Of a stretch of DNA of 64,000 nt, positions 1-7,647 are shown in pieces. The stretch is from Planobispora rosea. Lineage in GTDB: Bacteria > Actinomycetota > Actinomycetes > Streptosporangiales > Streptosporangiaceae. The position numbers were made by a program, and so were the translations under genes. Location: the NCBI RefSeq assembly GCF_014648175.1, contig NZ_BMQP01000005.1:124001-188000 (forward strand). The letters run 5' to 3'. The notes under the pieces are model-generated. The model was given only the letters and a program-made list of their open reading frames with translations. It did not search any database and was not told the DNA's origin. Position 1 is the stretch's first letter. The number at the start of each line of letters is the position of its first letter.

Positions 1-416
1 TATCCGGTCAGCGCGCAGGCGTCCAGGACGCGGGTGACCGAGTCGCGGCTTCCACTGGTGACGAGGTAGGCCGCGCACCCCCGGTCGGCCAGGAGCGCCA
101 GCAGCCGGTGCGCCCCGGGCAGGACCGCCACCGCCCCGCCCCGGACGTAGGCCCGGTACAGCTGCTGTTTGCGCCCGGCCACCCGCTCGACGAGAGCCGG
201 GTCCACTCCCAGGTCCTCCACCACCTGCCGGGTGCTCGCCCCGGTGTGGGCGCCGTAGTCGAAGGAGCCGAGCGACCCGGGGGAGATCTCGGCGAGCGCG
301 GCGCGGAAGGCGGCCTCGTGGGCGGGGGCGGAGTCGACGAGGGTGCCGTCCAGGTCGCACAACCAGGCACGCCGCCCGGCGAGCGCCGCGGCCGTGCGGC
401 GGGTGAGCGGGCTCAT
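1..416 (-). CDS. HAD-superfamily hydrolase (3' end outside window)
   Basis: Probable phosphatase of the haloacid dehalogenase superfamily, phosphoglycolate phosphatase/beta-phosphoglucomutase type. The HAD motif I DLDGTLVDS lies at residues 21-29 (nucleophile D21, acid D23), followed by a helical cap region; a threonine/serine motif II (LVTSGS) appears near residue 125. The ATG at 416 overlaps the stop of the upstream CofD-like gene as ATGA, so the two are translationally coupled. The gene is the last visible member of a four-gene leftward operon with a membrane protein, glycosyltransferase and CofD-like transferase. Its substrate cannot be told from sequence; context suggests a phosphorylated intermediate of the same pathway. 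The C-terminal part, including motifs III/IV, lies beyond the left edge. Confidence 0.85.
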   Translation of the reverse strand, partial: MSPLTRRTAAALAGRRAWLCDLDGTLVDSAPAHEAAFRAALAEISPGSLGSFDYGAHTGASTRQVVEDLGVDPALVERVAGRKQQLYRAYVRGGAVAVLPGAHRLLALLADRGCAAYLVTSGSRDSVTRVLDACALTG

Positions 417-1657
417 CCGGCGCCCAGCAGGGAGGTCTCACCGACGATGCGGGCCAGCGCGGCCACCGTGCGGTCTCCGGAGTGCGCGCCGGGCCGCCGC
501 GGATCCTCCAGGTCGGCCGTCACCCATCGCGCGCCCGTCCCGGAGCCGTCCCCGGGGTCCCCGGGGTCCCCGGGGTCTTCGGAATCCGCGGTCGCGACCG
601 GTCCCGCCCCCGCGGGTCCGCCGTGGCACAGGACGTGGGTGACCGTGCGCCGCTCGTTGCGGGGGTCGCCGAGGTAGTGCAGGGTGCGGCCGACCAGGGC
701 GCGGGCGTCGAGTCCCTGGACGTCGTGGTCGTCCTTGATGTTGACGACGAACACCTTGGCGACGGCGCGGGCGGCGGCGATCGCGTCGGCGACTCCGGGG
801 GTGAGGTAGCTCGGCAGCAACGACGAGTGCGGCGTGCCGGGTCCGTACACGATCAGGTCGGCGTGCATGATGGCGTCCCTGGCCTCCGGGTTGAGGGAGA
901 TCTCGGCTCCGCCGCGGGCCAGTGCGCGCCGCCGGTGCTCGTCGGGGAGCGCTTCGAGTACGGCCCGCCGCTGCGGGGTGAGCGGCCTGTCGAGGAGGAA
1001 CAGGTCGGAGATGGCGACCGCGTCCTGCGGGGCGACGATGTCGGCCTCGTCCGCCAGGATCCGGCCGTCCTTCTTGAGCGCCACCAGGAAGGCGTTCTCC
1101 CCGCCCGTCACGTTGACGAGCCGTACCGGTGACTCGAACACCTCGGCGCAGGAACGGACCGCGGCGTTGAAGTCCCGGCCCAACCGCAGGTACGCCCCCG
1201 CGAACACGAGGTTGCCGAGGGCGCAGTCCCCCAGTTCGAGCCCGGGCCGGGCGTCGAGCGCGCCCGTCAGGACGGAGAGGTCGCGCACCACCGCGGCCCT
1301 CGCACGGGGCGGCAGCATCCCGTACACCTTCCCGCGGGCCAGCCCGTCCACGAGGTCGTCGAGATCCCTCCGGGTGGCCCGGACGGGCAACCGGTGATCG
1401 AGCACGCCCTTCAGCGCCGCGTGACGCGGATCGTCTCCGTGCAGGTGCAGCAGGAGGTTCTTGCGGAAGTCCGAGGGGCCGAGCATTTCCGGCAGGTAGC
1501 GGCGGAGCGCCCCGGTGGACTGCCCGTTGTCGTATCCGTTGATCACCACGGACAGGTCGACGTCCGGCACGCGCAGGAGGCTGCGGGCGATGCCGGCCCC
1601 GCCTCGCCCCCCGCTGAACAGGACCACCGACGCCCGGCCGAGATGCGGCGTGGTCAT
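413..1657 (-). CDS. CofD/YvcK-family transferase-like protein
   Basis: Protein of 414 residues belonging to the 2-phospho-L-lactate transferase CofD / gluconeogenesis factor YvcK superfamily. The nucleotide-binding glycine-rich segment FSGGRGGAGIARSL is at residues 14-27, and NVTGGENAFLVAL and IVYGPGTPHSSLLPSYL-type segments match the superfamily fold. It is not in an F420 biosynthetic locus: its neighbours are a glycosyltransferase, a membrane protein and a HAD phosphatase, so F420 side-chain transfer is unlikely. YvcK-type proteins bind UDP-sugars, which would fit the adjacent glycosyltransferase (inference). The start ATG at 1657 overlaps the glycosyltransferase stop (ATGA); a longer in-frame reading upstream only shadows that gene. 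The C-terminus is Gly/Asp rich and low complexity. Confidence 0.85.
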   Translation of the reverse strand: MTTPHLGRASVVLFSGGRGGAGIARSLLRVPDVDLSVVINGYDNGQSTGALRRYLPEMLGPSDFRKNLLLHLHGDDPRHAALKGVLDHRLPVRATRRDLDDLVDGLARGKVYGMLPPRARAAVVRDLSVLTGALDARPGLELGDCALGNLVFAGAYLRLGRDFNAAVRSCAEVFESPVRLVNVTGGENAFLVALKKDGRILADEADIVAPQDAVAISDLFLLDRPLTPQRRAVLEALPDEHRRRALARGGAEISLNPEARDAIMHADLIVYGPGTPHSSLLPSYLTPGVADAIAAARAVAKVFVVNIKDDHDVQGLDARALVGRTLHYLGDPRNERRTVTHVLCHGGPAGAGPVATADSEDPGDPGDPGDGSGTGARWVTADLEDPRRPGAHSGDRTVAALARIVGETSLLGAG

Positions 1658-2460
1658 CGGACCTCCAGAGGCGGGCGGGCGGGCTCGCCTGAGGCGGCGG
1701 GCGGGGCCGGGGACCGCAGCACACCCAGGCGGAGCAGCCAGCGCCGGTATCCGAGATACCCCACGAACAGGGCCCGGTCGCGCGCCCCTCGCAGGAACCG
1801 CCATCCCCGGCTGCCGCCGCCGCGCTCCCGGTGTTCGATCGGGATCTCGATCCAGTCGTGGCCGACCTCGACGACCCGGGCGGTGATCTCGGTCGAGCAG
1901 TTCATCCCGCCGGATTCCAGCGGCAGGGCGCGGAAGAGCGGGCCGTACACCACCTTGAAGATCGAGTTGAAGTCGCGGTACCGGGTGCGGTGGAGCAGGT
2001 TTCCGACGGCGCCGCTGAGCGCCGACCCCCATCGGTACGGCAGGCCGTCCGCCTTGCGGATCCTGGCCCCGGAGAAGGCCGGCCCCTCGCCGCCGCGGAT
2101 GCGGTCGAGGAACCCGTCCAGATTGGCGATGGGGAACTGGCCGTCGGAGTCGAGCAGCACGACCCAGTCCAGGCGGGTGGCGGCGATCGCGGCGGCGATC
2201 GCGGCGCCCGCGCCGCGGTTGCGCTCGAAACCCACCACGACGAGCCCGGGACACTCCTGGCTCAGTTCCTCCAGGATCTCCCGGGTGGCGTCGGTGCTGC
2301 CGTCGTCGCAGACGACGATCTCCCACTCACCGATCGCCGGGTGCCCCTCCAGGTACTTCCGCCACTCCCCCACCGCCGCCGCGATGTTCTCGGCCTCGTT
2401 GAAGGCGGGCGCCGCGACCGAGAGAGCGACCGTCCGGGAGACGGCCGGGACTTCCGGCAT
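1654..2460 (-). CDS. Family 2 glycosyltransferase
   Basis: GT-A fold, DPM1/DPG-synthase-like glycosyltransferase of 268 residues. Motifs: PAFNEAENI at 19-27, the nucleotide-sugar motif CDDGSTDA at 51-58, and DSDGQ at 104-108 (metal-binding DXD-like). These enzymes usually move a sugar from a nucleotide donor to a polyprenyl phosphate or membrane acceptor at the inner face of the membrane. No clear transmembrane helix is seen in the C-terminus; the immediately upstream gene encodes a multi-pass protein that may supply the membrane anchor or acceptor handling. I chose ATG 2460 because GGGGGAGA precedes it; a GTG at 2481 overlapping the upstream stop (GTGA) is the alternative. It overlaps the downstream CofD-like gene by 4 bases. 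Confidence 0.85.
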   Translation of the reverse strand: MPEVPAVSRTVALSVAAPAFNEAENIAAAVGEWRKYLEGHPAIGEWEIVVCDDGSTDATREILEELSQECPGLVVVGFERNRGAGAAIAAAIAATRLDWVVLLDSDGQFPIANLDGFLDRIRGGEGPAFSGARIRKADGLPYRWGSALSGAVGNLLHRTRYRDFNSIFKVVYGPLFRALPLESGGMNCSTEITARVVEVGHDWIEIPIEHRERGGGSRGWRFLRGARDRALFVGYLGYRRWLLRLGVLRSPAPPAASGEPARPPLEVR

Positions 2461-2477
2461 GTGCTCGTCTCCCCCGG

Positions 2478-3224
2478 TCACTTCGGGCCGCCGACCGGTG
2501 CGACGCCGAGCAGACGATCGATCCAGCGATCTAATGGGAGCGCTCCCAAAGCGATGATGACGGGGATGTGCACCAGGGTGAACAGGACGGTCGCCCCGTA
2601 GGAGATCGGCCCGCCCGTGAAAATCGAGATGTGCGGCGCGTCGATGACCGCGGGCAGCTCGACCGGGTTGACCAGGAACCACATCAGGTCGAGGAAGCCG
2701 GAGAACACGATGACGATGCCGTTCACCGCGATCTTCAGGCAGCTGCCCGGGCTCCCTCCCCCCAGCCGGTAGGCGGCCGCGACGGTGAGCACGATCCCGG
2801 GGTAGAGGAGCAGGTAGACATGGGTGTAGAAGCTGTCGCCCTCGGCGCGCGCGACGTCCCCGTAGTAGAAGTAGCTGATCCGCGGGATCACATATCCGGT
2901 GAAGAAGACGAAGGGGACGTACAGCAGCCAGTGGAGACGCGGGAACGACCACGGGAAGAAGGCGATCGCCGCGCACAGGCAGGCGAACGCGACCAGCTTG
3001 ACGCCGAGTTCCCACACCGCCTCTATCTCTCTGCCGTGCGGTGTGGCCAGCCAGACGAACGCGGCTCCGGCGCCGCCGACGGCCAGGGCGATCCACCACA
3101 GGTGCCGCGCCCACACCCGTTCCGATCTCAGGACGGGGCTCTCAGAACGCCGCGGATGTCCGGTGACCGGAGCGCCGTCGTCGAGGAGTCCGGAGGGTTC
3201 CGGAGTTCCCCTCACTACTTTCAT
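2478..3224 (-). CDS. Multi-pass membrane protein of unknown function
   Basis: 248-residue integral membrane protein with about six hydrophobic segments (roughly residues 40-60, 75-95, 97-115, 140-160, 175-195, 210-230) and a soluble Ser/Arg-rich N-terminus. I do not recognise a named family or catalytic motif. It is the first gene of the leftward operon with the glycosyltransferase, CofD-like and HAD genes and is probably the membrane partner of that pathway. ATG 3224 was chosen (GAAAGG upstream); a GTG at 3263 would add 13 Arg/Lys-rich residues. Two oddities: a TTA leucine codon (codon 231), rare in this GC-rich DNA and dependent on the bldA-type tRNA in streptomycetes, and a perfect TGGGAGCGCTCCCA palindrome inside the coding region near its 3' end. 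Confidence 0.75.
   Translation of the reverse strand: MKVVRGTPEPSGLLDDGAPVTGHPRRSESPVLRSERVWARHLWWIALAVGGAGAAFVWLATPHGREIEAVWELGVKLVAFACLCAAIAFFPWSFPRLHWLLYVPFVFFTGYVIPRISYFYYGDVARAEGDSFYTHVYLLLYPGIVLTVAAAYRLGGGSPGSCLKIAVNGIVIVFSGFLDLMWFLVNPVELPAVIDAPHISIFTGGPISYGATVLFTLVHIPVIIALGALPLDRWIDRLLGVAPVGGPK
2535..2548. promoter_or_regulatory. CebR-type LacI operator palindrome within a coding region
   Basis: The 14-base perfect palindrome TGGGAGCGCTCCCA is identical to the CebR binding box of Streptomyces cellobiose regulators and typical of several actinobacterial LacI-family operators. It sits inside the membrane protein gene, coding for Gly-Ala-Leu-Pro, about 75 bases before the glycosyltransferase start. 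It may act as an internal operator or roadblock, or be chance; binding is not shown by sequence alone. The nearest LacI-family regulator is the divergent gene at 3719. Confidence 0.5.
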
Positions 3225-3455
3225 GGCTTCAGCACCTTTCTTCCGCCGCCGACGCTCTGACACCCGTCCGGATCCGGCACGCGGGCACCTGCCGGGGCCC
3301 GATGGAAGACCATGTCCGTGGTTTCGGCGGCTGGGGTGCCGGGTGAGGCGGGGGCGGGGGATGTTCGGCGTCGGGCCCTCTCGGGAAGGGCCCAGGTGGG
3401 GAGTGGGATACGAGGGAGTACGGGACGATCACATGCCTCACCCGCACCCCCGCGA

Positions 3456-3496
3456 GAAAGTTGCCGCAAAGGATCATAGTACTTTCAGCAACTTTC
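3456..3496. repeat. Inverted repeat GAAAGTTGC / GCAACTTTC
   Basis: GAAAGTTGC at 3456-3464 and its exact reverse complement GCAACTTTC at 3488-3496 are separated by 23 bases. It lies in the low-GC core of the divergent region and is a candidate regulator-binding site or promoter-proximal element for the LacI gene or the leftward operon. Confidence 0.45.
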
Positions 3497-3561
3497 AGAA
3501 AGGTCTATCAATCCACAATGCTGCTGGAATGTATCTTTCCGCAACTCCACAATGATGTCTG

Positions 3562-3589
3562 CTGATTTGGGGCGACTCCCCCAAATCAG
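3562..3589. promoter_or_regulatory. Perfect 11-bp-arm palindrome upstream of LacI gene
   Basis: CTGATTTGGGG (3562-3572) and CCCCAAATCAG (3579-3589) form perfect 11-base arms around a 6-base centre, 130 bases before the LacI-type gene. It could be an operator for autoregulation or a hairpin in a leader transcript; no run of T follows on either strand, so a simple terminator is less likely. Confidence 0.5.
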
Positions 3590-3718
3590 GGTGACCCTCC
3601 CGGATGAGGGCGGAAGGATGCCGCGGCGGGACGCGGGCACCGCCCGGCGGCTTGCGGACCGTGCCGCGGGGTGAAGGGCCTGGACCGCTCCACAGGGGAT
3701 CACGATAAGTTGACGGCC

Positions 3719-4771
3719 ATGACAACGCGTATCGCTGACATCGCGGCCCACTCCGGGGTCAGCGAGGCAACCGTGAGCCGTGTCCTGAACGGTAAACCCG
3801 GTGTCTCGCCGGCCAGCCGCCAGGCCGTTCTCAGCGCCCTCGACGTGCTCGGCTACGAGCGCCCCGCCCGGCTCCGCCAGCAGCGGGCCGGGCTCGTCGG
3901 CCTGATCGTGCCCGAGCTCTCCAACCCCATCTTCCCGGCGTTCACGGGGATCATCGAGGGCGCGCTGGCGATGCGCGGTTACACCGCCGTGTTGTGCACC
4001 CAGGCACCCGGGGGCATGCGCGAAGACGACTACATCGAACTGCTGATGGAGCGGGGGGTGAGCGGGATCATCTTCGTCAGCGGCCTGCACGCCGACTCCA
4101 CAGCCGACCGGACCCGCTACGTCCGGCTCCTCGAGAGCAGGCTGCCGATCGTCATGATCAACGGCTACCGCGCGGACATCGAGGCGCCGCACATCTCCAA
4201 CGACGACGTGACGGCGATGGAGATGGCCGTCGACCACCTGGCGGCGCTGGGCCACCGGCGCATCGGTCTGGCCGTCGGCCAGGACCGCTTCGTGCCCTCG
4301 ATCCGCAAGACGGAGGGGTTCCGCCGCGGCCTCTCCCGGCACTTCGGCGACGACGTCCCCGACGAGCTGATCGTGAACACGCTGTTCACGATCGAGGGAG
4401 GTCAGGCGGCGGCCCAGCTGCTGCTGGAGCAGGGATGCACCGCCATCTGCTGCGGCAGCGACGTCATGGCGATCGGCGTGATCCGGGCCGTCCGCCAGCG
4501 CGGGCTCCGCGTCCCCCAGGACATCTCCGTGGTCGGCTTCGACGACTCGTTGTTCACCGCGTACCTCGACCCGCCCCTCACCACGATCCGGCAGCCCGTA
4601 CGCGAGATGAGCCTCGCCGCGGTCGGCGCCCTGCTGGACGAGATCGGCGGCACCCCGAGCCCCCGCACCGAACTGCTCCACCGTCCCGAGCTCGTCGTGC
4701 GCAGCAGCACGGCCCCGGCTCCGGCTCCGCCTCCGGCCCCGGCGTCCCTGCCCACGGTGGCCACGGCCTGA
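3719..4771 (+). CDS. LacI-family transcriptional regulator
   Basis: 350-residue repressor: LacI helix-turn-helix at residues 4-26 (RIADIAAHSGVSEATVSRVL), hinge helix to about 60, then a periplasmic-binding-protein-like sensor domain (about 60-330) and a Pro/Ala-rich tail. The sequence is close to the maltose/maltodextrin-type regulators (MalR/Reg1) of streptomycetes in style, though no sugar-transport genes are adjacent. It is transcribed away from the membrane-protein/glycosyltransferase operon and may control it or itself through the palindromes at 3456-3589. The ATG at 3719 gives the standard LacI N-terminus; an in-frame GTG further upstream would add 16 residues before the HTH. Confidence 0.9.
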   Translation: MTTRIADIAAHSGVSEATVSRVLNGKPGVSPASRQAVLSALDVLGYERPARLRQQRAGLVGLIVPELSNPIFPAFTGIIEGALAMRGYTAVLCTQAPGGMREDDYIELLMERGVSGIIFVSGLHADSTADRTRYVRLLESRLPIVMINGYRADIEAPHISNDDVTAMEMAVDHLAALGHRRIGLAVGQDRFVPSIRKTEGFRRGLSRHFGDDVPDELIVNTLFTIEGGQAAAQLLLEQGCTAICCGSDVMAIGVIRAVRQRGLRVPQDISVVGFDDSLFTAYLDPPLTTIRQPVREMSLAAVGALLDEIGGTPSPRTELLHRPELVVRSSTAPAPAPPPAPASLPTVATA

Positions 4772-4874
4772 CCGGGTCCGCGCGGCGCCCGTACGGCCGT
4801 CCGTACGGCATCCTGCGGCGTCCCCGGCCGGGCCGCGGCCGCATCCGCCGAGAGGCCCGACTCCCCGACGGGGG

Positions 4875-5366
4875 TCAGCCGTCTCCCGGGGTGACGAGGG
4901 GGACCATGGTGCGGTCGCCGAAGTCGGTCATGAAGGCGAGCGGTCTCACCGAGGCGCCGACGAACGCGGCCAGCGCCGGTCTGCCCGCGGCCCTGGCCAG
5001 ACCGGGCCCCAGCGCGGCCATCATCGCGGTGAGCGCGGGCAGCGGCCGGATCCACACGGTGACCTCCTCGATCAGGCCGTCATCGCCGAGGCGGACCAGG
5101 GCGGACTCCTCCAGCTCGTGGCGGCCGAGGCGGGCGGTGGCGGCGAGCATGCGGGTGCGGTCGTCGCCGACGTCGGTGTGGTAGCGCAGGTCCCGCAGTG
5201 CGTCGAGGGCGACGCCGAAAAGCCGGCGGACCTGGGCGTGCCCGGCGAAGCCGGCCCTGGCGCTGAGCGGAGAGCGGAAGACGACCGCGGGGGCGAGCGT
5301 GGACATCAGCGCGTCGATGTCCTTCGTCTCGCCGGCCTCGCGGTAGCGCCGGGTGGTGGCGTTCAT
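4875..5366 (-). CDS. SnoaL/NTF2-like polyketide-cyclase-fold protein
   Basis: 163-residue protein with the NTF2-like alpha+beta cone fold pattern: N-terminal helix followed by a DIDALMSTLAPAVVFRSPLS segment, HxE-type strand content and a hydrophobic C-terminal region. Members act as cyclases, isomerases or ligand binders; catalytic residues cannot be assigned here. The ATG at 5366 has a GGAGG ribosome site 4 bases upstream. It is divergent from an HxlR-type regulator and shares a 68-base promoter region with a 9-base inverted repeat, so it is the likely regulated target. Confidence 0.75.
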   Translation of the reverse strand: MNATTRRYREAGETKDIDALMSTLAPAVVFRSPLSARAGFAGHAQVRRLFGVALDALRDLRYHTDVGDDRTRMLAATARLGRHELEESALVRLGDDGLIEEVTVWIRPLPALTAMMAALGPGLARAAGRPALAAFVGASVRPLAFMTDFGDRTMVPLVTPGDG

Positions 5367-5386
5367 CGGGCCTCCAGTGAGTCCTG

Positions 5387-5412
5387 AAAGTGAACTTTAT
5401 AGGGTTCACTTT
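5387..5412. promoter_or_regulatory. Inverted-repeat operator between HxlR gene and SnoaL-like gene
   Basis: AAAGTGAAC (5387-5395) and GTTCACTTT (5404-5412) are perfect 9-base arms 8 bases apart, in the middle of the 68-base divergent spacer. Size, symmetry and position fit binding by the dimeric HxlR-type regulator encoded at 5435. Confidence 0.65.
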
Positions 5413-5434
5413 ATCAACTGACTATCCTGGGGTC

Positions 5435-5914
5435 ATGAACAGGTTCGGGGAGATGCACTGCTCGATCGCGCAGGCCGTCGGCGTGGTCGCCGAGCCGTGG
5501 ACGCCGCTGATCCTGCGGGATCTGTTCCTCGGGCTGCGCCGCTTCGACCAGCTGAGCGAGGATCTCGGGATCTCGCGGAACCTGCTCACCCAGCGCCTGG
5601 ACCGCCTGCAGGCGGCGGGGGTGGTGGAGAAGGTGGCCTACCGGGAACGGCCGGTCCGCTACGAATACCACCTGACCGAGGCGGGACGTGACGTCGTACC
5701 CGCGCTGATCACGCTGATGGCCTGGGGCGACCGGTGGTCCACGCCGCCCGGCGGGCCGCCCGCCCTGCTGATCCACTCCTGCGGCGAGCAGTTCACTCCC
5801 GTGGTGACGTGCCCGCACTGCGGCGGCCCCGCCGACGCGGACACGATCACGATGGTCGGAGGCCCCGGCGCCGCCCAGGGGCCGGGGACGATGGTTCTGG
5901 CCAGACCCGGCTGA
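5435..5914 (+). CDS. HxlR-family transcriptional regulator
   Basis: 159-residue winged-helix regulator of the HxlR type. The N-terminus carries the family cysteine in MHCSIAQAV, then WTPLILRDLFLGLRRFDQL and the recognition helix region ISRNLLTQRLDRLQ, wing and dimerisation helix to about residue 105. The C-terminal extension holds a CPHC motif and another cysteine (IHSCGE), resembling a small zinc ribbon found in some longer HxlR proteins. Divergent to the SnoaL-like gene with a palindromic operator between them, so it most likely controls that gene and itself. ATG 5435 gives the canonical start; an upstream ATG at 5390 lies inside the operator. Confidence 0.85.
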   Translation: MNRFGEMHCSIAQAVGVVAEPWTPLILRDLFLGLRRFDQLSEDLGISRNLLTQRLDRLQAAGVVEKVAYRERPVRYEYHLTEAGRDVVPALITLMAWGDRWSTPPGGPPALLIHSCGEQFTPVVTCPHCGGPADADTITMVGGPGAAQGPGTMVLARPG

Positions 5915-6009
5915 CGCCCGCGCCGGGGCCGTACGCCATGACCCGGAGACCGGTCATCGCGCAGGGAAGGTCGCCCTGATCGGGGATGCCCGCCGCTTCG
6001 CTTGCCGTA

Positions 6010-6029
6010 CTGGCAAATTATTTTGCCAG
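6010..6029. promoter_or_regulatory. Palindromic operator upstream of MFS exporter
   Basis: CTGGCAAA (6010-6017) and TTTGCCAG (6022-6029) form perfect 8-base arms with a 4-base centre. It is about 130 bases before the exporter start in an otherwise unremarkable 245-base spacer. The form resembles TetR- or MarR-family operators of efflux genes, but no such regulator is encoded next to it. Confidence 0.5.
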
Positions 6030-6159
6030 CGTTTCCGGCCGGCTGCATCGTGGACCAGTGCAAGGGAGTCCTCGGAAGAGGCGTACGACGTGATCGTGGT
6101 GCGCGGCCGGGGCCTCCACAGACCTGGTACGGCGCGAGCCGCTGCGGACGGAGTTCACG

Positions 6160-7617
6160 GTGAAGTCGATTATCGCCGGCGGAGATGGGCGAACAGCCGG
6201 AGAAGAGGTCCCGGCGTCTTCGGCCCGGTGGGCTCTCACCGGACTGTCGCTGTCCATGTTGTTGTCCTCACTCGGCACCAGCATCGCCAACGTCGCGCTG
6301 CCGACGCTGGCGCAGGCGTTCACCGCCTCCTTCCAGGAGGTCCAGTGGGTCGTCCTCGCCTATCTGCTCACCATCACCACCCTGATCGTCGGCGTCGGAC
6401 GGCTCGGCGACGTCATCGGCCGCCGGCGACTGCTCCTGGCGGGCATCCTCCTGTTCACGGCAGCCTCGGTCCTGTGCGGCGTCGCGCCCGCGTTCTGGAC
6501 GCTGATCGCCGCCCGCGCGGCGCAGGGGCTCGGAGCGGCCATCATGATGGCCCTCACCATGGCGTTCGTCGGCGAGATCGTTCCCAAGGCGAAAACCGGC
6601 ACTGCCATGGGGCTGCTCGGAACGATGTCCGCGATCGGCACCGCTCTCGGCCCGTCGCTCGGCGGCATCCTGATCTCCGGACCCGGCTGGCGGGCGATCT
6701 TCCTCATCAACGTGCCGCTGGGCGTCCTGGCCCTCCTTCTCGCCCGCCGTCACCTGCCCGCCGACCGCCGGGCGACGGAGGCCGCCCGGCCCCGCTTCGA
6801 CATCGCGGGCACGCTGCTGCTCGCGCTGACCCTCGCGGCCTACGCGCTCGCGATGACGATCGGACGCGGCGGCTTCGGCCCGCTCAACCTGGCCCTGCTG
6901 CTGGCCGCCGCCGTCGGGACCGGCCTCTTCGTCCTCACCGAGGCGAGAACGGCGTCACCGCTGGTGCGACTGGCGATGTTCCGCAGCCCGGCGCTGAGCG
7001 CGAGTCTCGTCATGAGTGCCCTCGTCTCGACGGTGATGATGGCGACGCTGGTCGTCGGGCCGTTCTATCTCTCCCGCACGCTCGGGCTCGGCGCGGCCCT
7101 CGTCGGGATCGCCATGTCGGCCGGTCCGATCGTCTCCGCGCTGACCGGCGTGCCGGCCGGTCGCGTCGTGGACCGTCTCGGCACACACTCCACGACCGTC
7201 GCCGGGCTCGCCGGTACGGCGGCCGGATCCCTCGCCCTCTCCATGATGCCCGCGGCGTCCGGCGTCGCCGGCTACGTCGTCCCCCTCGTCGTCACCACCG
7301 CCGGGTACGCGCTGTTCCAGGCGGCCAACAACACCGCCGTCATGAAAGACGTCCTCCCGGACCGGCGGGGCCTCGTCTCCGGCCTGCTCAACCTGTCGCG
7401 CAATCTGGGGCTCGTCACCGGCGCGTCCGTCATGGGCGCCGTGTTCGCGCTCGCGGCGGCGACGACCGACATGACCACGGCCTCCCCCGAGGCCGTCGCC
7501 ACCGGCATGCGGACCACGTTCGCGGTCGCGGCGGCTCTGATCGTCGTCGCGCTCGCCGTCGCACTCGCCCTCGCGGCCGGAAACCGCGCCCTCGCCCGCC
7601 GTTCTCCGCAGACGTGA
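6160..7617 (+). CDS. MFS exporter, DHA2 (EmrB/QacA-like) family
   Basis: 485-residue, roughly 14-helix drug:proton antiporter-type transporter. Motif A (GRLGDVIGRRR) lies at residues 80-90 after TM2, motif B region LIAARAAQGLGAAIMMAL near 120, and motif C-like glycine/proline pattern (GTALGPSLGGILI) near 165, all typical of EmrB/QacA exporters. Probably expels toxic or self-made small molecules at the cytoplasmic membrane. The GTG at 6160 has CGGAG 6 bases upstream. A palindrome at 6010-6029 suggests repression by an unlinked regulator. Substrate cannot be predicted. Confidence 0.9.
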   Translation: MKSIIAGGDGRTAGEEVPASSARWALTGLSLSMLLSSLGTSIANVALPTLAQAFTASFQEVQWVVLAYLLTITTLIVGVGRLGDVIGRRRLLLAGILLFTAASVLCGVAPAFWTLIAARAAQGLGAAIMMALTMAFVGEIVPKAKTGTAMGLLGTMSAIGTALGPSLGGILISGPGWRAIFLINVPLGVLALLLARRHLPADRRATEAARPRFDIAGTLLLALTLAAYALAMTIGRGGFGPLNLALLLAAAVGTGLFVLTEARTASPLVRLAMFRSPALSASLVMSALVSTVMMATLVVGPFYLSRTLGLGAALVGIAMSAGPIVSALTGVPAGRVVDRLGTHSTTVAGLAGTAAGSLALSMMPAASGVAGYVVPLVVTTAGYALFQAANNTAVMKDVLPDRRGLVSGLLNLSRNLGLVTGASVMGAVFALAAATTDMTTASPEAVATGMRTTFAVAAALIVVALAVALALAAGNRALARRSPQT

Positions 7618-7647
7618 CAGCACCGGGATCCGCGGCCGCACCGCCCG

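Larger units (their letters stand above)
3225..3718. other. Divergent intergenic region with inverted repeats
   Basis: A 494-base non-coding region between the leftward membrane-protein/glycosyltransferase operon and the rightward LacI regulator. Its central 150 bases are clearly lower in GC than the surroundings and hold two separate inverted repeats (3456-3496 and 3562-3589) and the direct repeat ACTTTCAG at 3481 and 3491. No convincing protein-coding frame is seen. It probably carries the promoters and operators of both transcription units. Confidence 0.6.
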
